Positions 1 through 8,890 of a DNA stretch of 64,000 bases are shown here, piece by piece. Both the position numbers and the translations under genes were made by a program. This stretch comes from JAJPKK01 sp963787675 (GTDB lineage: Bacteria > Pseudomonadota > Alphaproteobacteria > Rhizobiales > Xanthobacteraceae). The DNA lies in assembly GCA_963787675.1 (NCBI GenBank), contig CAWBDV010000004.1, positions 186,001 through 250,000 of the forward strand. Reading direction: 5' to 3'. How positions within the stretch are numbered: the first letter of the stretch is position 1; every line of letters starts with the position of its first letter. Under the pieces are notes generated by a model. It was not told where the DNA came from, searched no databases, and saw nothing but the letters and a program-made list of their open reading frames with translations.

Positions 1-915
1 GATGAGATCATTGCCGACCCGGCGACGGACGCCGAAATGCGTGCCGTCGCAACCGAAGAGAAGCCCGTCCTGGAGGAGAAGCGCACCGGTCTCGAGCACG
101 ACATCAGGCTCGCGCTGATCCCGAAGGACGCCATGGATGACCATAGCGTCATCCTCGAAATTCGCGCCGGCACCGGTGGCGACGAGGCGTCGCTGTTTGC
201 CGGCGACCTCTTCCGGATGTACGAGCGCCATGCCGCGAAGCACGGCTGGAAGACCGAAATTCTCTCCGCGAGCGAAGGAACCAAGGGCGGCTTCAAGGAA
301 GTCGTCGCCGAGGTCACCGGGCACGGGGTCTTCGCGCGTTTGAAATTCGAATCCGGAGTGCATCGCGTGCAGCGCGTGCCGGACACCGAAGCGTCCGGCC
401 GCATCCACACCTCGGCCGCAACGGTTGCCGTGCTCCCGGTGGTCGAGGACGTCGATGTCGAGATCAATGACACCGACCTGCGCATCGACACGATGCGCTC
501 GGGCGGCGCCGGCGGCCAGCACGTCAACAAGACCGAGTCGGCGGTGCGCATCACGCATATCCCGTCCGGGATCGTGGTGGTGATGCAGGAAGAGCGCTCC
601 CAGCACCGCAACCGCACCAAGGCGATGGCGGTGCTGCGCGCCAGGCTCTATGACGCGGCGCGCCAGCGTCGCGACGCCGAGCGCGCCGCCGATCGGCGTG
701 GCCAGGTCGGCAGCGGCGATCGCTCCGAGCGCATTCGCACCTACAACTTTCCGCAAGGGCGGGTCACCGATCACCGCATCAACCTCACGCTCTACAAGCT
801 GCCGGAGGTGATCGAGGGTGAGTCCCTGGACGAGATCATTGACGCGCTTGTCACCGAGCACCAGGCGAGCCTGCTCGCCGCCGAGGATTCGGCGCGGGTC
901 GGAGTGCGGGCGTGA
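1..915 (+). CDS. prfA: Peptide chain release factor 1 (5' end cut off by window)
   Basis: Class I release factor that recognises UAA/UAG and triggers peptidyl-tRNA hydrolysis on the ribosome. The reading frame is open from base 1, so the N-terminal part lies outside the window. The diagnostic GGQ tripeptide is at about 511-519 within SGGAGGQHVNK, followed by the usual charged RSQHRNRTKAM stretch of the family's domain 3. The gene ends TGA at 913-915 and overlaps the GTG start of prmC (GTGA). This couples the factor to the methyltransferase that modifies its GGQ glutamine. Nothing unusual is seen in the visible part. Confidence 0.97.
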   Translation, partial: DEIIADPATDAEMRAVATEEKPVLEEKRTGLEHDIRLALIPKDAMDDHSVILEIRAGTGGDEASLFAGDLFRMYERHAAKHGWKTEILSASEGTKGGFKEVVAEVTGHGVFARLKFESGVHRVQRVPDTEASGRIHTSAATVAVLPVVEDVDVEINDTDLRIDTMRSGGAGGQHVNKTESAVRITHIPSGIVVVMQEERSQHRNRTKAMAVLRARLYDAARQRRDAERAADRRGQVGSGDRSERIRTYNFPQGRVTDHRINLTLYKLPEVIEGESLDEIIDALVTEHQASLLAAEDSARVGVRA

Positions 916-1793
916 GCGTCGCGGCAGCAGTTCGTTTTCGCATCGGCGATGTCAGGCGTGACATCGCGCGTCGTTTGCGCGAGCGCGGCATCGATAGCCC
1001 CGATCTCGACGCCCGCCTTATTGTCGGCCACGCGCTTGGACTCGACCACGCCGGCCTCGCGCGGGCGGACGACCGCGACCTCGATGCGGATGAACTTGCC
1101 GAGGTGGATATGCTTGTTGCGCGTCGGCTAGCCGGCGAGCCGGTCGCCCGCATCATCGGCACCAAGGAATTCTGGAGCTTGCCGATTGTGCTCTCACCGG
1201 CGGTCCTCGTGCCGCGCCCGGAAACCGAGACCGTGGTGGAACAGGCCCTCGTCGCCATCGACCGCGGTGGTGCGCGCACGCGTGCGCTTCGCATCGCCGA
1301 TCTCGGCGTCGGCTCCGGCGCGATCCTGCTCGCGCTCCTGTCCGAGTTGCCGAATGCGTTCGGCGTCGGCACCGACCGCGATCCGGCGGCGCTCGCGGTT
1401 GCGCGCGACAATGCGAGACGTCTTAGCCTCGATGCGCGCGCGGCCTTCGTCGCCTGCGATTTCGGGGCGGCGCTGAGCCCGGGCTTCGATCTCGTGGTGA
1501 CGAACCCGCCCTACATTGCATCGGGCGACATCGCGGCGCTTCCAGCCGAGGTGCGCGACTTCGATCCGCCCCGCGCGCTCAATGGCGGACCAGATGGGCT
1601 TGCCGCGTACCGCGCCATCGCCGCCGATGCGCGCCGACTGCTTGCTCCAAATGCGCACTTGATCGCCGAATTGGGCAAGGGCCAAAGCGAAGCCGTGACT
1701 TCGCTGCTTGCCGCGCAAGGCTTCGGCAGCTTTCGGATTGGCGTTGATCTCGCTGGGCTCTCGCGGACGATTACCGCCAGCCCTAACCCATGA
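912..1793 (+). CDS. prmC: Release-factor glutamine N5-methyltransferase
   Basis: SAM-dependent methyltransferase that methylates the Gln of the GGQ motif of RF1 and RF2. The 293-residue protein has the helical N-terminal substrate domain, then a Rossmann fold with the glycine-rich SAM loop DLGVGSGAILLALL. The signature VTNPPYIASGDIAAL contains the NPPY glutamine-binding motif. A conserved LNGGPDGLAAYR segment follows. The GTG start at 912 overlaps the prfA stop, a typical coupled arrangement. Length and motifs match the family; cytoplasmic. Confidence 0.96.
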   Translation: MSVAAAVRFRIGDVRRDIARRLRERGIDSPDLDARLIVGHALGLDHAGLARADDRDLDADELAEVDMLVARRLAGEPVARIIGTKEFWSLPIVLSPAVLVPRPETETVVEQALVAIDRGGARTRALRIADLGVGSGAILLALLSELPNAFGVGTDRDPAALAVARDNARRLSLDARAAFVACDFGAALSPGFDLVVTNPPYIASGDIAALPAEVRDFDPPRALNGGPDGLAAYRAIAADARRLLAPNAHLIAELGKGQSEAVTSLLAAQGFGSFRIGVDLAGLSRTITASPNP

Positions 1794-2350
1794 CCGCAGC
1801 GCGGACTGGAGCCGCGAAAAAACAGCAAAAAATCTCTTGGATTATCGGTCGAGAACGACTACGTTCCTCTTACGGAATCGACCTGAGTTCAATTGCCGCC
1901 ACCCATAAAGCCCGGAGCATAGCTCGGCGAGGCAGGTGGTGCAGATGAGACGGATACCGGAAATCGACATGATTTGATCGCCGGTGCCTCGAAATCGAGA
2001 TGCTCGAGATCGGAATATTTGAGATCGGCGTAGGTGGATCCGAGCGGATCGTGTCAGACTTGGGTTCGAGATGCTTCATCGGTTGAGCGCATTGGCGCTG
2101 ACGCAGTGCGTCGCGACGATCGTGATGGAAGGTGGGCAAGCATCGCGGCGATGCCGCGCACATTAGAAACGCCACATCGGCAATAAGCCGGGCGCTCCTC
2201 GAGAGTGCTCGCGAGTATGCTCTTGCCCGGAAACGTAAAGCCGGGTCGAGGGCTTTTGGGGGTGGCCGCATCTCGTTCGGAGAGCGGCCGGGTTTGTAAA
2301 TGCAGGCGGCGAAAGACCGCCTCTAATCGAGGGTTGCGAACACGCGAGCC
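1794..2350 (+). other. 557-base non-coding interval, long leader of the DUF4167 gene
   Basis: No convincing reading frame covers this stretch on either strand. It is unusually long for this otherwise compact locus and sits directly upstream of the DUF4167 gene in the same direction. It contains short internal near-repeats around 1985-2030 (several copies of GAGATCGG/TCGAGAT) and a GC-rich 3' half. No tRNA, known riboswitch core or insertion-sequence end was recognised. It could hold the promoter plus a structured 5' UTR or a small RNA, but that is inference. Confidence 0.4.
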
Positions 2351-3067
2351 ATGAGAAACGGACAGAACAAGCGCATGCGGGGACGAAACCGCAAGAGCCA
2401 CAATCCGCTGACCCGGGTTTATGAATCCAACGGCCCGGACGTGAAAATCCGCGGCACTCCGTCCCACATAGCGGAGAAGTACGTCCAGCTCTCGCGCGAT
2501 GCGCAATCGTCCGGCGACCCGGTGTCGGCGGAGAATTACCTCCAACACGCCGAGCATTATTTCCGCCTCATCGCCAGCGCCCAGGAGCAGGTTCGCCCGA
2601 ACCAGCCGTTCATGCGGCCTGAAGGCGGCGGCATGGACATGCGGGACGACGCGATCGACGAGGAGGGCGACGAGGAGATGGCGCCCGGCCCCGGCGAGCA
2701 GCCCTCGTTCGGCACCCGCGAGCCGCAACCTTATCTGCCGCGCGACGCGCAGTTCTTCTCGCCGCGTGAACAGCCGAATTTCGCTCCGCGCCATAACCAG
2801 GGGCAGTCGGACGAGGACAGCCACGAGCGGCTACCGTCCTTCATCACCGGCGGAGGCGCCGGGCAGCCGCAGCAGGCAGCGCCGCAAGCAGGCCATCAGG
2901 GTCACGGCCAGAACGGCTACGACAATCAGGCCGATCGCTTTCCCCTGCATCGGCGCCGGCGACGGCATCGCGGGCCGCGCAACGATATGGGACAAGGCCC
3001 CCAAGCCGCGGGTGGCGGCGGCGACGGCGACGATATCCCGCAGGGCCCTCGCTCTAACGGCGACTGA
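2351..3067 (+). CDS. DUF4167 domain protein
   Basis: This 238-residue protein begins with a very basic N-terminus (MRNGQNKRMRGRNRK) followed by the conserved DUF4167 core of about residues 15-85. Landmarks are NPLTRVYESNGPDVKIRG, HIAEKYVQLSRDAQ and AENYLQHAEHYFRLI. The rest is low-complexity, rich in Gly, Pro, Gln and Arg, with an acidic patch and a basic RRRRRHRGPR segment near the C-terminus. DUF4167 is a core alphaproteobacterial family typically found downstream of prmC. The basic, disordered composition suggests RNA binding, but the function is unknown. The ATG at 2351 starts the conserved region. Confidence 0.9.
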   Translation: MRNGQNKRMRGRNRKSHNPLTRVYESNGPDVKIRGTPSHIAEKYVQLSRDAQSSGDPVSAENYLQHAEHYFRLIASAQEQVRPNQPFMRPEGGGMDMRDDAIDEEGDEEMAPGPGEQPSFGTREPQPYLPRDAQFFSPREQPNFAPRHNQGQSDEDSHERLPSFITGGGAGQPQQAAPQAGHQGHGQNGYDNQADRFPLHRRRRRHRGPRNDMGQGPQAAGGGGDGDDIPQGPRSNGD

Positions 3068-3253
3068 TCCGCAGGCCGATGAGCCGCAAAGAAACGCACG
3101 GCGCCTGAGGAACCGGCGCTCATTGCAGTCTTCGACGCAGAGCGATGAATTGCGTTCCTGATTGCAAGGGAATGTTAACCGCGCTTTGCCGAAGTATTTT
3201 AAGACCGCGCATGCCAAACGTGGCGGGTTGGTTTCACCCCGTCAGGCCGCCTG

Positions 3254-4840
3254 GTGCGCAAGTTAACAGGACTTCCAGCTCAGCTTGTCGCTTCTTTGCC
3301 GGCGGCACTCGTCGCGGCGAGGCCGCAATGGCCCGCGCCACGTGAGCCATCTCGCGGCTTGTTTTCGGCATCCGCTGCCGCCGCGCGCGATTACGGCCAC
3401 GACAATTCCGACCACGTCGGCACCTGCCTCTTCGTCATCGCGGCCGCATGTGCCTACTACGTTGCCATTGCGCCTTTCCTCTTAGGGCACACCGATCTCG
3501 GCTGGCACCTTGCAGCGGGCGACCTCATCCGCAGTCAAGGCAGCGTCCCCAACCACGATCCATGGTCATTCACCGCCGGCGACACGCGCTGGTACAATTT
3601 GTCCTGGCTATGGGATGTGATGGCGAGCCTCCTGTTCCAATACGGGGGCTTTACCGCGCTGATACTCGCCGCGATTTTTATCGGCGGCTTGATCGCCGTC
3701 GGACTTGCCGCGATCTGTCTCGACAGACACGCCACTCCGATCGCCACTTGCATCGCGGTGATCGCGGCCTGCGTGCTTTATCCGACCTTTGCGGTGCCGG
3801 ATATTTTTCTCGCCGCCTCGCCCAATATTGCGACGCTGGCTTTCTGCGTGGTCTTCTACGGCGTATGCCTCGAGAAGCGCTACCTGTGGCTCGCTCCGCT
3901 TGCCATGCTGTTGTGGGTCAACATGCATGGCGGCTTCGTGCTCGGCATGTTTATTTTGGGCATTTTCGGCGCGACCGCGGTGCTGAAGCGAAATGCGCCC
4001 GACTTCACGACTTATTTTCTCGTCGCCGCTGCGTGCTTGATCGCGACTTTCGTGAATCCGCTCGGATGGCAAGTCTACGAGGGTGTGTTCGGGACCCTCG
4101 GCCACTTCGTTCAACACTACATCACCGAATGGCAGCCGTATTATCGGATGCTGCGCGTGCCGCAATGCATCCCAGCCTGCACCTACATCGTCCTGTTCGC
4201 GGTTCTTGAAATAGCCGATCGCCGCAACGGTCCCGTCGAGGCCCGCCTATTGTCATGGTGCTTCCTGCTGCTGGGATTCTGGCAGCAGCGATACCTCTCG
4301 ATCTTCTTTCTGTTTTCAACCGTTCCCGTCGCGGTGCATCTGAGCAACCTCAATTCGCCCTTCATCAAACAAAGCGTCAGCCAATATCGCATGGCGATGG
4401 CTGCGCTCATCATTTTCTGTGCTTTGCCGTTTCTCTATTGGTACGTCGTCCCGGCCAAGGCTGATCTGCCGCCGATCTATCCCGACGCCGAGGTTGCATA
4501 TCTGCAGCAGCATTTCCCCCACGCGCGTGTGCTGAACCATTGGAACTACGGGGGCTACATCATCTTCCGTGCTCGCGGCGAAGTGCCGCTCTTCGTCGAC
4601 GGACGCGCCGCGACGGCTTACCCGGATTCAGTGCTCCATGATTATTTCGAACTGATCACGTGGGACGTAAATGAGCCCGCGTGGAAAGCCGTGCTAGAGA
4701 AATACCACATCGACGCGGTGATATGGCCCAAGGCGCATGCGCCGCTCGCGGCGTTTCTCGTCGGCAAGCTTGGTTGGACCGAGGCCTATTCCGGAAAGAT
4801 CGCCAACATCTATGTCAGGTCGCGTACACCACGCGAATGA
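3254..4840 (+). CDS. Polytopic membrane protein, GT-C-like architecture, function unknown
   Basis: A protein of up to 528 residues with about ten hydrophobic segments. The first periplasmic loop contains DLGWHLAAGDLI followed by PNHDPWSFTAG and the WLWDVM motif. This pattern is common in uncharacterised multi-spanning proteins that resemble GT-C glycosyltransferases, where an acidic residue in the first loop is catalytic. The C-terminal soluble domain carries NHWNYGGYI and PLFVDGRAATAYPD, also typical of this unnamed family. The assigned GTG start at 3254 gives a poorly hydrophobic 50-residue leader and has no clear ribosome site, so translation may begin further in. Glycan transfer is inference only. 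Confidence 0.7.
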   Translation: MRKLTGLPAQLVASLPAALVAARPQWPAPREPSRGLFSASAAAARDYGHDNSDHVGTCLFVIAAACAYYVAIAPFLLGHTDLGWHLAAGDLIRSQGSVPNHDPWSFTAGDTRWYNLSWLWDVMASLLFQYGGFTALILAAIFIGGLIAVGLAAICLDRHATPIATCIAVIAACVLYPTFAVPDIFLAASPNIATLAFCVVFYGVCLEKRYLWLAPLAMLLWVNMHGGFVLGMFILGIFGATAVLKRNAPDFTTYFLVAAACLIATFVNPLGWQVYEGVFGTLGHFVQHYITEWQPYYRMLRVPQCIPACTYIVLFAVLEIADRRNGPVEARLLSWCFLLLGFWQQRYLSIFFLFSTVPVAVHLSNLNSPFIKQSVSQYRMAMAALIIFCALPFLYWYVVPAKADLPPIYPDAEVAYLQQHFPHARVLNHWNYGGYIIFRARGEVPLFVDGRAATAYPDSVLHDYFELITWDVNEPAWKAVLEKYHIDAVIWPKAHAPLAAFLVGKLGWTEAYSGKIANIYVRSRTPRE

Positions 4841-4864
4841 GCCCTTGGCGGCGGCCTGCAGTGA

Positions 4865-5627
4865 TTATCGCGTGCGGGCAGCGCCGCCAGGTGATGGTGC
4901 AAGAACGGGTTCGAGCACCGGCTTGAGGCTGGGCACGAGCTTCTTCTTTCGTGCCGGGATCGCGCGGTAAACCTGCTTCGTCGCTTCGACGAGATGAACA
5001 CCTGCGAACGGCGCCGACACCGTCGCACCGGTGCGCTCCCACACATAGGCCGAGCGCAGGAACCAGCGCCGATCGATCGGCGGCACGTAGAGCGCGTCGC
5101 CCCATGCTGTCGGGGTGAACCAGGTTTCCCGCAACAGATAGGTGATCTGCGAGCGCGAATAGGGACGGCCATGGCCGAACGGCGTCGTGTCCATGCGCGC
5201 CCATAGGCCGCGCCGGTTGGGCACGACAGCGAGGATGCGGCCGCCGGGCGCAAGCACGCGCCACGCTTCACGCAGCAGCGCGGAGCCGTCGTGGCTCGAA
5301 CTCCAGCGCATGCACGAGGAGAATGCGGTCGACCGAGCCGTCGGAGAGCGGCAGTTCGCAATCGTCGACAAGTGCCGTGAGTGATGGGCGTGACGATGGC
5401 CATTTCACGACGCCTTGGCCTGCAGGCATAAAGGCGAGACAACGCTCCGCGTCCTCACGGAACAGGCCGAGATAAGGTGTCACATAACCGACACCAAGGA
5501 CGCGCTGGCCTGCACCCGTGCTCCAGAGCCGGCGAATGCTGCGGCCGATAAAGCGCCGCGCCACCGTCCCGAGCGGATGAGCATAGAAATTGCGCAGATC
5601 GACGACATCCATGACGAAATCTAACAA
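4865..5627 (-). pseudogene. Class I SAM-dependent methyltransferase, frameshifted
   Basis: Reading from 5627 on the minus strand, the protein begins MLDFVMDVVDLRNFYAHPLG and runs to LLVHALEF at about 5290. There the frame is lost by one base. The other frame continues with SSHDGSALLREAWRVLAPGGRILAVVPNRRGLW to a TAA at 4865-4867. Removing one base near 5288-5292 restores the expected join VHALE-SSHDGSALLREAWRVLAPGGR, the post-motif helix and strand of methyltransferase type 11 proteins. In related genomes this gene is found divergent from gloB, as here. It is either a recent one-base insertion or a sequence error. Confidence 0.8.
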
Positions 5628-5749
5628 GCGACGAGGTTTGGCTCGATGGTGGCTCGCACGAACGCATCATCAAACCCACATCTGCAATGTTTGCGCGGTA
5701 CCAGACTGCACGACCCGCAGCAAGCATGCTAGACGTTTTCCCTCAATAA

Positions 5750-6562
5750 ATGGTGGCCCGATCCATGAATACCAACCCGAATGCCGCACCGCAGGGTGGT
5801 GCAGACGTAAAGCTCTTCCTTTGCCTCAAGGACAATTTCGGCGTGCTCGTGCACGATCAGGCGACCGGGGCAACCGCCGCAATCGATGCGCCCGAGGCGG
5901 CGCCCGTCGAAGCGGCGCTCAAAGCCACAGGCTGGAAGCTCTCCGACATTCTCGTCACCCATCATCATGGCGACCACACCGCAGGCATTGCCGAATTGAA
6001 ACGGCTCCATCGCTGCCGCGTCGTTGCGCCGCGAAAAGAAGCGGACAAGATTCCGGACGTGGATGCGACCGTCGCGGAAGGCGACACCGTCAAAGTCGGC
6101 AATCTCGAGGCGCGGGTAATCGAAACGCCCGGCCACACCCTTGGTCAGATCAACTATTTCTTCCCGGCCGCCAAGCTGCTGTTCGCCGGCGACACGTTGT
6201 TCTCGATCGGATGCGGGCGCGTCATCGAAGGCACGCCGGAAGTGATGTGGCAGTCCCTTCTCAAATTGCGCGCGCTGCCCGATGACACCCGGCTCTACTG
6301 CGGCCACGAGTACACTGACGCGAACGTTCGCTTTGCGGAGACGATCGAGCCCGGCAACAAGGCGCTCGCCACGCGCGCGGCAGACGTGAAACGCCAGCTC
6401 GCGGCCGGCGCTCCGACCATTCCGACACTGATGGGCGACGAGAAGCGCGCGAACGTTTTTCTGCGCGCTGACGATCCCGCAGTTGCCGCCGCGGTCGGCC
6501 TCTCGGGCATGCCGGCTGCCCAGGTGTTCACGGAAGTGCGCGCGCGCAAGAACCGATTCTGA
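5750..6562 (+). CDS. gloB: Hydroxyacylglutathione hydrolase (glyoxalase II)
   Basis: Metallo-beta-lactamase-fold enzyme that hydrolyses S-D-lactoylglutathione to D-lactate and glutathione, the second step of methylglyoxal detoxification. The metal motif THHHGDH lies in DILVTHHHGDHTAGI, with further ligands in ETPGHTLGQI, FAGDTLFSIGCGR and YCGHEYT. The C-terminal HAGH domain ends in VFTEVRARKNRF. At about 265-270 residues it is a normal GloB length. The start may be the ATG at 5750 or 5765 (MNTNPNAAP). It is divergent from the methyltransferase pseudogene and followed closely by the cupin gene. Confidence 0.95.
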   Translation: MVARSMNTNPNAAPQGGADVKLFLCLKDNFGVLVHDQATGATAAIDAPEAAPVEAALKATGWKLSDILVTHHHGDHTAGIAELKRLHRCRVVAPRKEADKIPDVDATVAEGDTVKVGNLEARVIETPGHTLGQINYFFPAAKLLFAGDTLFSIGCGRVIEGTPEVMWQSLLKLRALPDDTRLYCGHEYTDANVRFAETIEPGNKALATRAADVKRQLAAGAPTIPTLMGDEKRANVFLRADDPAVAAAVGLSGMPAAQVFTEVRARKNRF

Positions 6563-6593
6563 CGCGCGCCGCCGACGCCTCAGGGAGACGCGC

Positions 6594-7022
6594 TTGCGGG
6601 CCGCCGACATCATCCGTCTTCTCGATCTGAAGCCCCATCCGGAAGGCGGCCATTACTGCCAGACGTTCCGCGATGCCGCGCCCAGTGGCTCGCGCCCGGC
6701 CTCGACCGCGATCTATTTTCTGCTGGCACGCGGGGAACGCTCGCACTGGCACCGCGTCGATGCCGTCGAAGTCTGGCACCATTACGCCGGCGCACCGCTC
6801 ATCCTTTCAGTCGCTGCGACGGACGCCGGGCCGGTGACGCGCCTGCGTCTTGGTTCCGATCTTGGATCGGGAGAGCGTCCTCAGGCCGTTGTGCCGACGG
6901 GACACTGGCAAGCCGCCGAGAGCCTCGGCGACTGGACCCTGGTCGGCTGCACGGTCGCGCCGGGTTTCGAATTTGCAGGCTTCGAATTGGCCCCGGCCGG
7001 CTGGGCGCCGACCGGGTCGTAG
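6594..7022 (+). CDS. DUF985 / cupin_5 family protein
   Basis: A protein of about 142 residues with the cupin_5 (DUF985) pattern: IIRLLDLKPHPEGGHYCQTFRD at the N-terminus, then AIYFLLARGERSHWHRVDAVEVWHHYAG, and the C-terminal GCTVAPGFEFAGFELA. The His residues of the SHWHR and WHH segments are the likely metal or ligand site of the beta-barrel. TTG at 6594 was chosen because AGGGAG lies a few bases upstream and the family's conserved N-terminus begins there. The substrate is unknown. It follows gloB by about 30 bases and may be cotranscribed with it. Confidence 0.85.
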   Translation: MRAADIIRLLDLKPHPEGGHYCQTFRDAAPSGSRPASTAIYFLLARGERSHWHRVDAVEVWHHYAGAPLILSVAATDAGPVTRLRLGSDLGSGERPQAVVPTGHWQAAESLGDWTLVGCTVAPGFEFAGFELAPAGWAPTGS

Positions 7023-7035
7023 TTGCGCTACAGGC

Positions 7036-8745
7036 TCACAGCCCGAAGACGAACAGCATGGTCTGGTTGCGCAGGTCGCGCAGTTCCGGTGCGGTGACGT
7101 TGCGCGTCATCGTGATCCGGCTGATGCCTGACAGAATGGCAACGTACTGCTTGCCGCCAGCCTCGAAGGTCATCGGCGGCGCGTTGAAGCCGGTACCGAC
7201 GTTGATCTTCCACACCGGCTCCATGGTCGTGTCGTCGTAAGCGACCATCGTTCCGTCGCCGTACGCCGTGAACACGAGGCCGCCAGCCGTCGAAACCGCT
7301 CCGCTCATGTTCTGATAGGGCATGTGCGCGCGCTTCTTGACCTCGCCGCTCAGCGGATCGGCCATCACGATGTCCGATTCCGCGCGCTCGTCGTTCTTGA
7401 ACGTCGGGCTGAAATAGACGCCCTTCTTGATGGATTCCTGATCCATCGTCACTTCGTTGCACATCGAGCTCGACGGAATGTAGAGGAGCCCGGTTTTCTT
7501 GCTGTAGGTCGGCGGGAAATAGTTGTTGCCGCCGCCCATCGACGGGCAAAGTTTCTTGGTCGGGTCCGCGACCGTGAAGTTCTGCCCGCCCGAATAGACC
7601 TGGATGTCACGATTGGGATCATAGTCGACCGGCTTCCCGGTCTTCTGGTCGATACCCTTGGTCCACGTGATCTTCGAAACGTAGGGCTTCGCGAGGACAG
7701 TCTGGCCGTTGGCGCGTTCCAGCGAATAGAGGAAGCCGTTGCGCGCAGCGTGGGTGACGAGCTTGCGCGGCTGGCCGGCGACGCTGCCGTCGATCAGGAT
7801 GTGGGAGCCTTCCTCGTCGTAGTCCCACATGTCGCCGGGCGTGTACTGGTAGTACCAGTTCATCTTGCCGGAATCGGGATCCCAAGAGATCAGGCTGTTG
7901 GTGTAGAGATTGTCGCCCGGCCGATAATAGGGATCGGACCACGGCACGGGATTGCCGGTTCCCCACAGCACCTGGTTGGTCGCGGGATCATACGAACCCG
8001 TGACCCACATGGCGCCGCCGCCGGTCTTCCACGCGTTGTTCTTGTCCTTCCAGGTTTCGCTGCCGGGCTCGCCGGGCGCGGGGATCGTATACTTGCGCCA
8101 GGCGATCTTGCCGGTTGCGGCGTCGAGGCCGGCGATCCAATCGCGCACGCCGCGATCGCCGCCGGACGCCCCGACGATGATCTTGTCCTTGACGGCAAGC
8201 GGCGCCGCGGTGAGCTGAACGTCTGCTTGCCCGTCCGCCATGTTGGTGTCCCACACCACCTTGCCGGTATCTTTGTTGGTGGCGATGACGCGCGGCGGAT
8301 AGCTGGCAACCGTGATCACCAAATTGCCCCACAGCGCGGCGCCGCGGTTCGTGAGCGGCGGCTTCTCCTGGCCCGGGTCCATGCGCCACACGATTCGGCC
8401 GACGTCACCGGAGCGCGCGTCGATCTTGTAGAGAACGCCCCACATATCGGTCACGTAGAGGAAACCGTCCTCCGCGAGCGGCGTCGACTGCAGGTTCTCG
8501 TTGGTCGACGTGCCGCCGATCGCGACGGCGTAAGCGAGCTTCAGATTCTTGACGTTCGTCTTGTTGATCCGGTCGAGCGGCGAATAGCGCTGAGCATCAT
8601 AGGTGCGATGATTCATCAGCCAGTTGCCCGCCTCCGGATTGCTGAGGCGCTGGGGCGTAACGTCGGCCGCCATTGCCGGTGCGGCGAGCAGAGCGGCACC
8701 GCCGAGCAAAAACGCGCGCAAGGTACGAAGGTGATGTGTACGCAT
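7036..8745 (-). CDS. PQQ-dependent alcohol dehydrogenase, lanthanide-type active site (copy 1)
   Basis: A periplasmic quinoprotein of 569 residues with a Sec signal peptide (AFLLGGAALLAAPAMAAD) and an eight-bladed propeller. GDMWDYDEEG places Asp308 (catalytic base) and Asp310 two residues on. That second Asp marks XoxF/ExaF-type enzymes that bind a lanthanide rather than calcium. Trp247 (AMWVTGSYDP), Asn265 (GTGNPVPW) and Arg335 (HAARNGFLYS) match cofactor residues. The metal-ligand Glu of the classical GGE motif is Asp197 here (ASGGDRGV). The vicinal Cys-Cys pair of MxaF/XoxF is absent. ATG 8745 was chosen over 8757 because GGAGGAAACC lies just before it and the length then equals copy 2. 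The substrate is unknown. Confidence 0.9.
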   Translation of the reverse strand: MRTHHLRTLRAFLLGGAALLAAPAMAADVTPQRLSNPEAGNWLMNHRTYDAQRYSPLDRINKTNVKNLKLAYAVAIGGTSTNENLQSTPLAEDGFLYVTDMWGVLYKIDARSGDVGRIVWRMDPGQEKPPLTNRGAALWGNLVITVASYPPRVIATNKDTGKVVWDTNMADGQADVQLTAAPLAVKDKIIVGASGGDRGVRDWIAGLDAATGKIAWRKYTIPAPGEPGSETWKDKNNAWKTGGGAMWVTGSYDPATNQVLWGTGNPVPWSDPYYRPGDNLYTNSLISWDPDSGKMNWYYQYTPGDMWDYDEEGSHILIDGSVAGQPRKLVTHAARNGFLYSLERANGQTVLAKPYVSKITWTKGIDQKTGKPVDYDPNRDIQVYSGGQNFTVADPTKKLCPSMGGGNNYFPPTYSKKTGLLYIPSSSMCNEVTMDQESIKKGVYFSPTFKNDERAESDIVMADPLSGEVKKRAHMPYQNMSGAVSTAGGLVFTAYGDGTMVAYDDTTMEPVWKINVGTGFNAPPMTFEAGGKQYVAILSGISRITMTRNVTAPELRDLRNQTMLFVFGL

Positions 8746-8845
8746 GGTTTCCTCCATTTTGATGTTGTTAAGTTCGATAGGATGGGGTGGATGCCGGCGA
8801 AGGGCGCGGGCCGAATTCGCCGAAGAAGGTACCGGTTACGGCAGA

Positions 8846-8875
8846 GGGGCGGATCGCGTTGCGGTGATCCGCCCC
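8846..8875 (-). terminator. Perfect 10-bp stem-loop between the two PQQ dehydrogenase genes
   Basis: GGGGCGGATC and GATCCGCCCC form a perfect 10-bp stem with a 10-base loop in the 145-base gap between the upstream copy (8891-10600) and the downstream copy (7036-8745). There is no clear T-run, so it could be an attenuator or an mRNA-stabilising hairpin rather than a full intrinsic terminator. It may set the expression ratio of the two paralogues. Confidence 0.55.
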
Positions 8876-8890
8876 AAGGCCTGATGCCAG

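Noticed and set aside
1794..2350. Known riboswitch or tRNA in the DUF4167 leader
   Set aside because: No cloverleaf, T-loop or familiar riboswitch core could be traced by eye.
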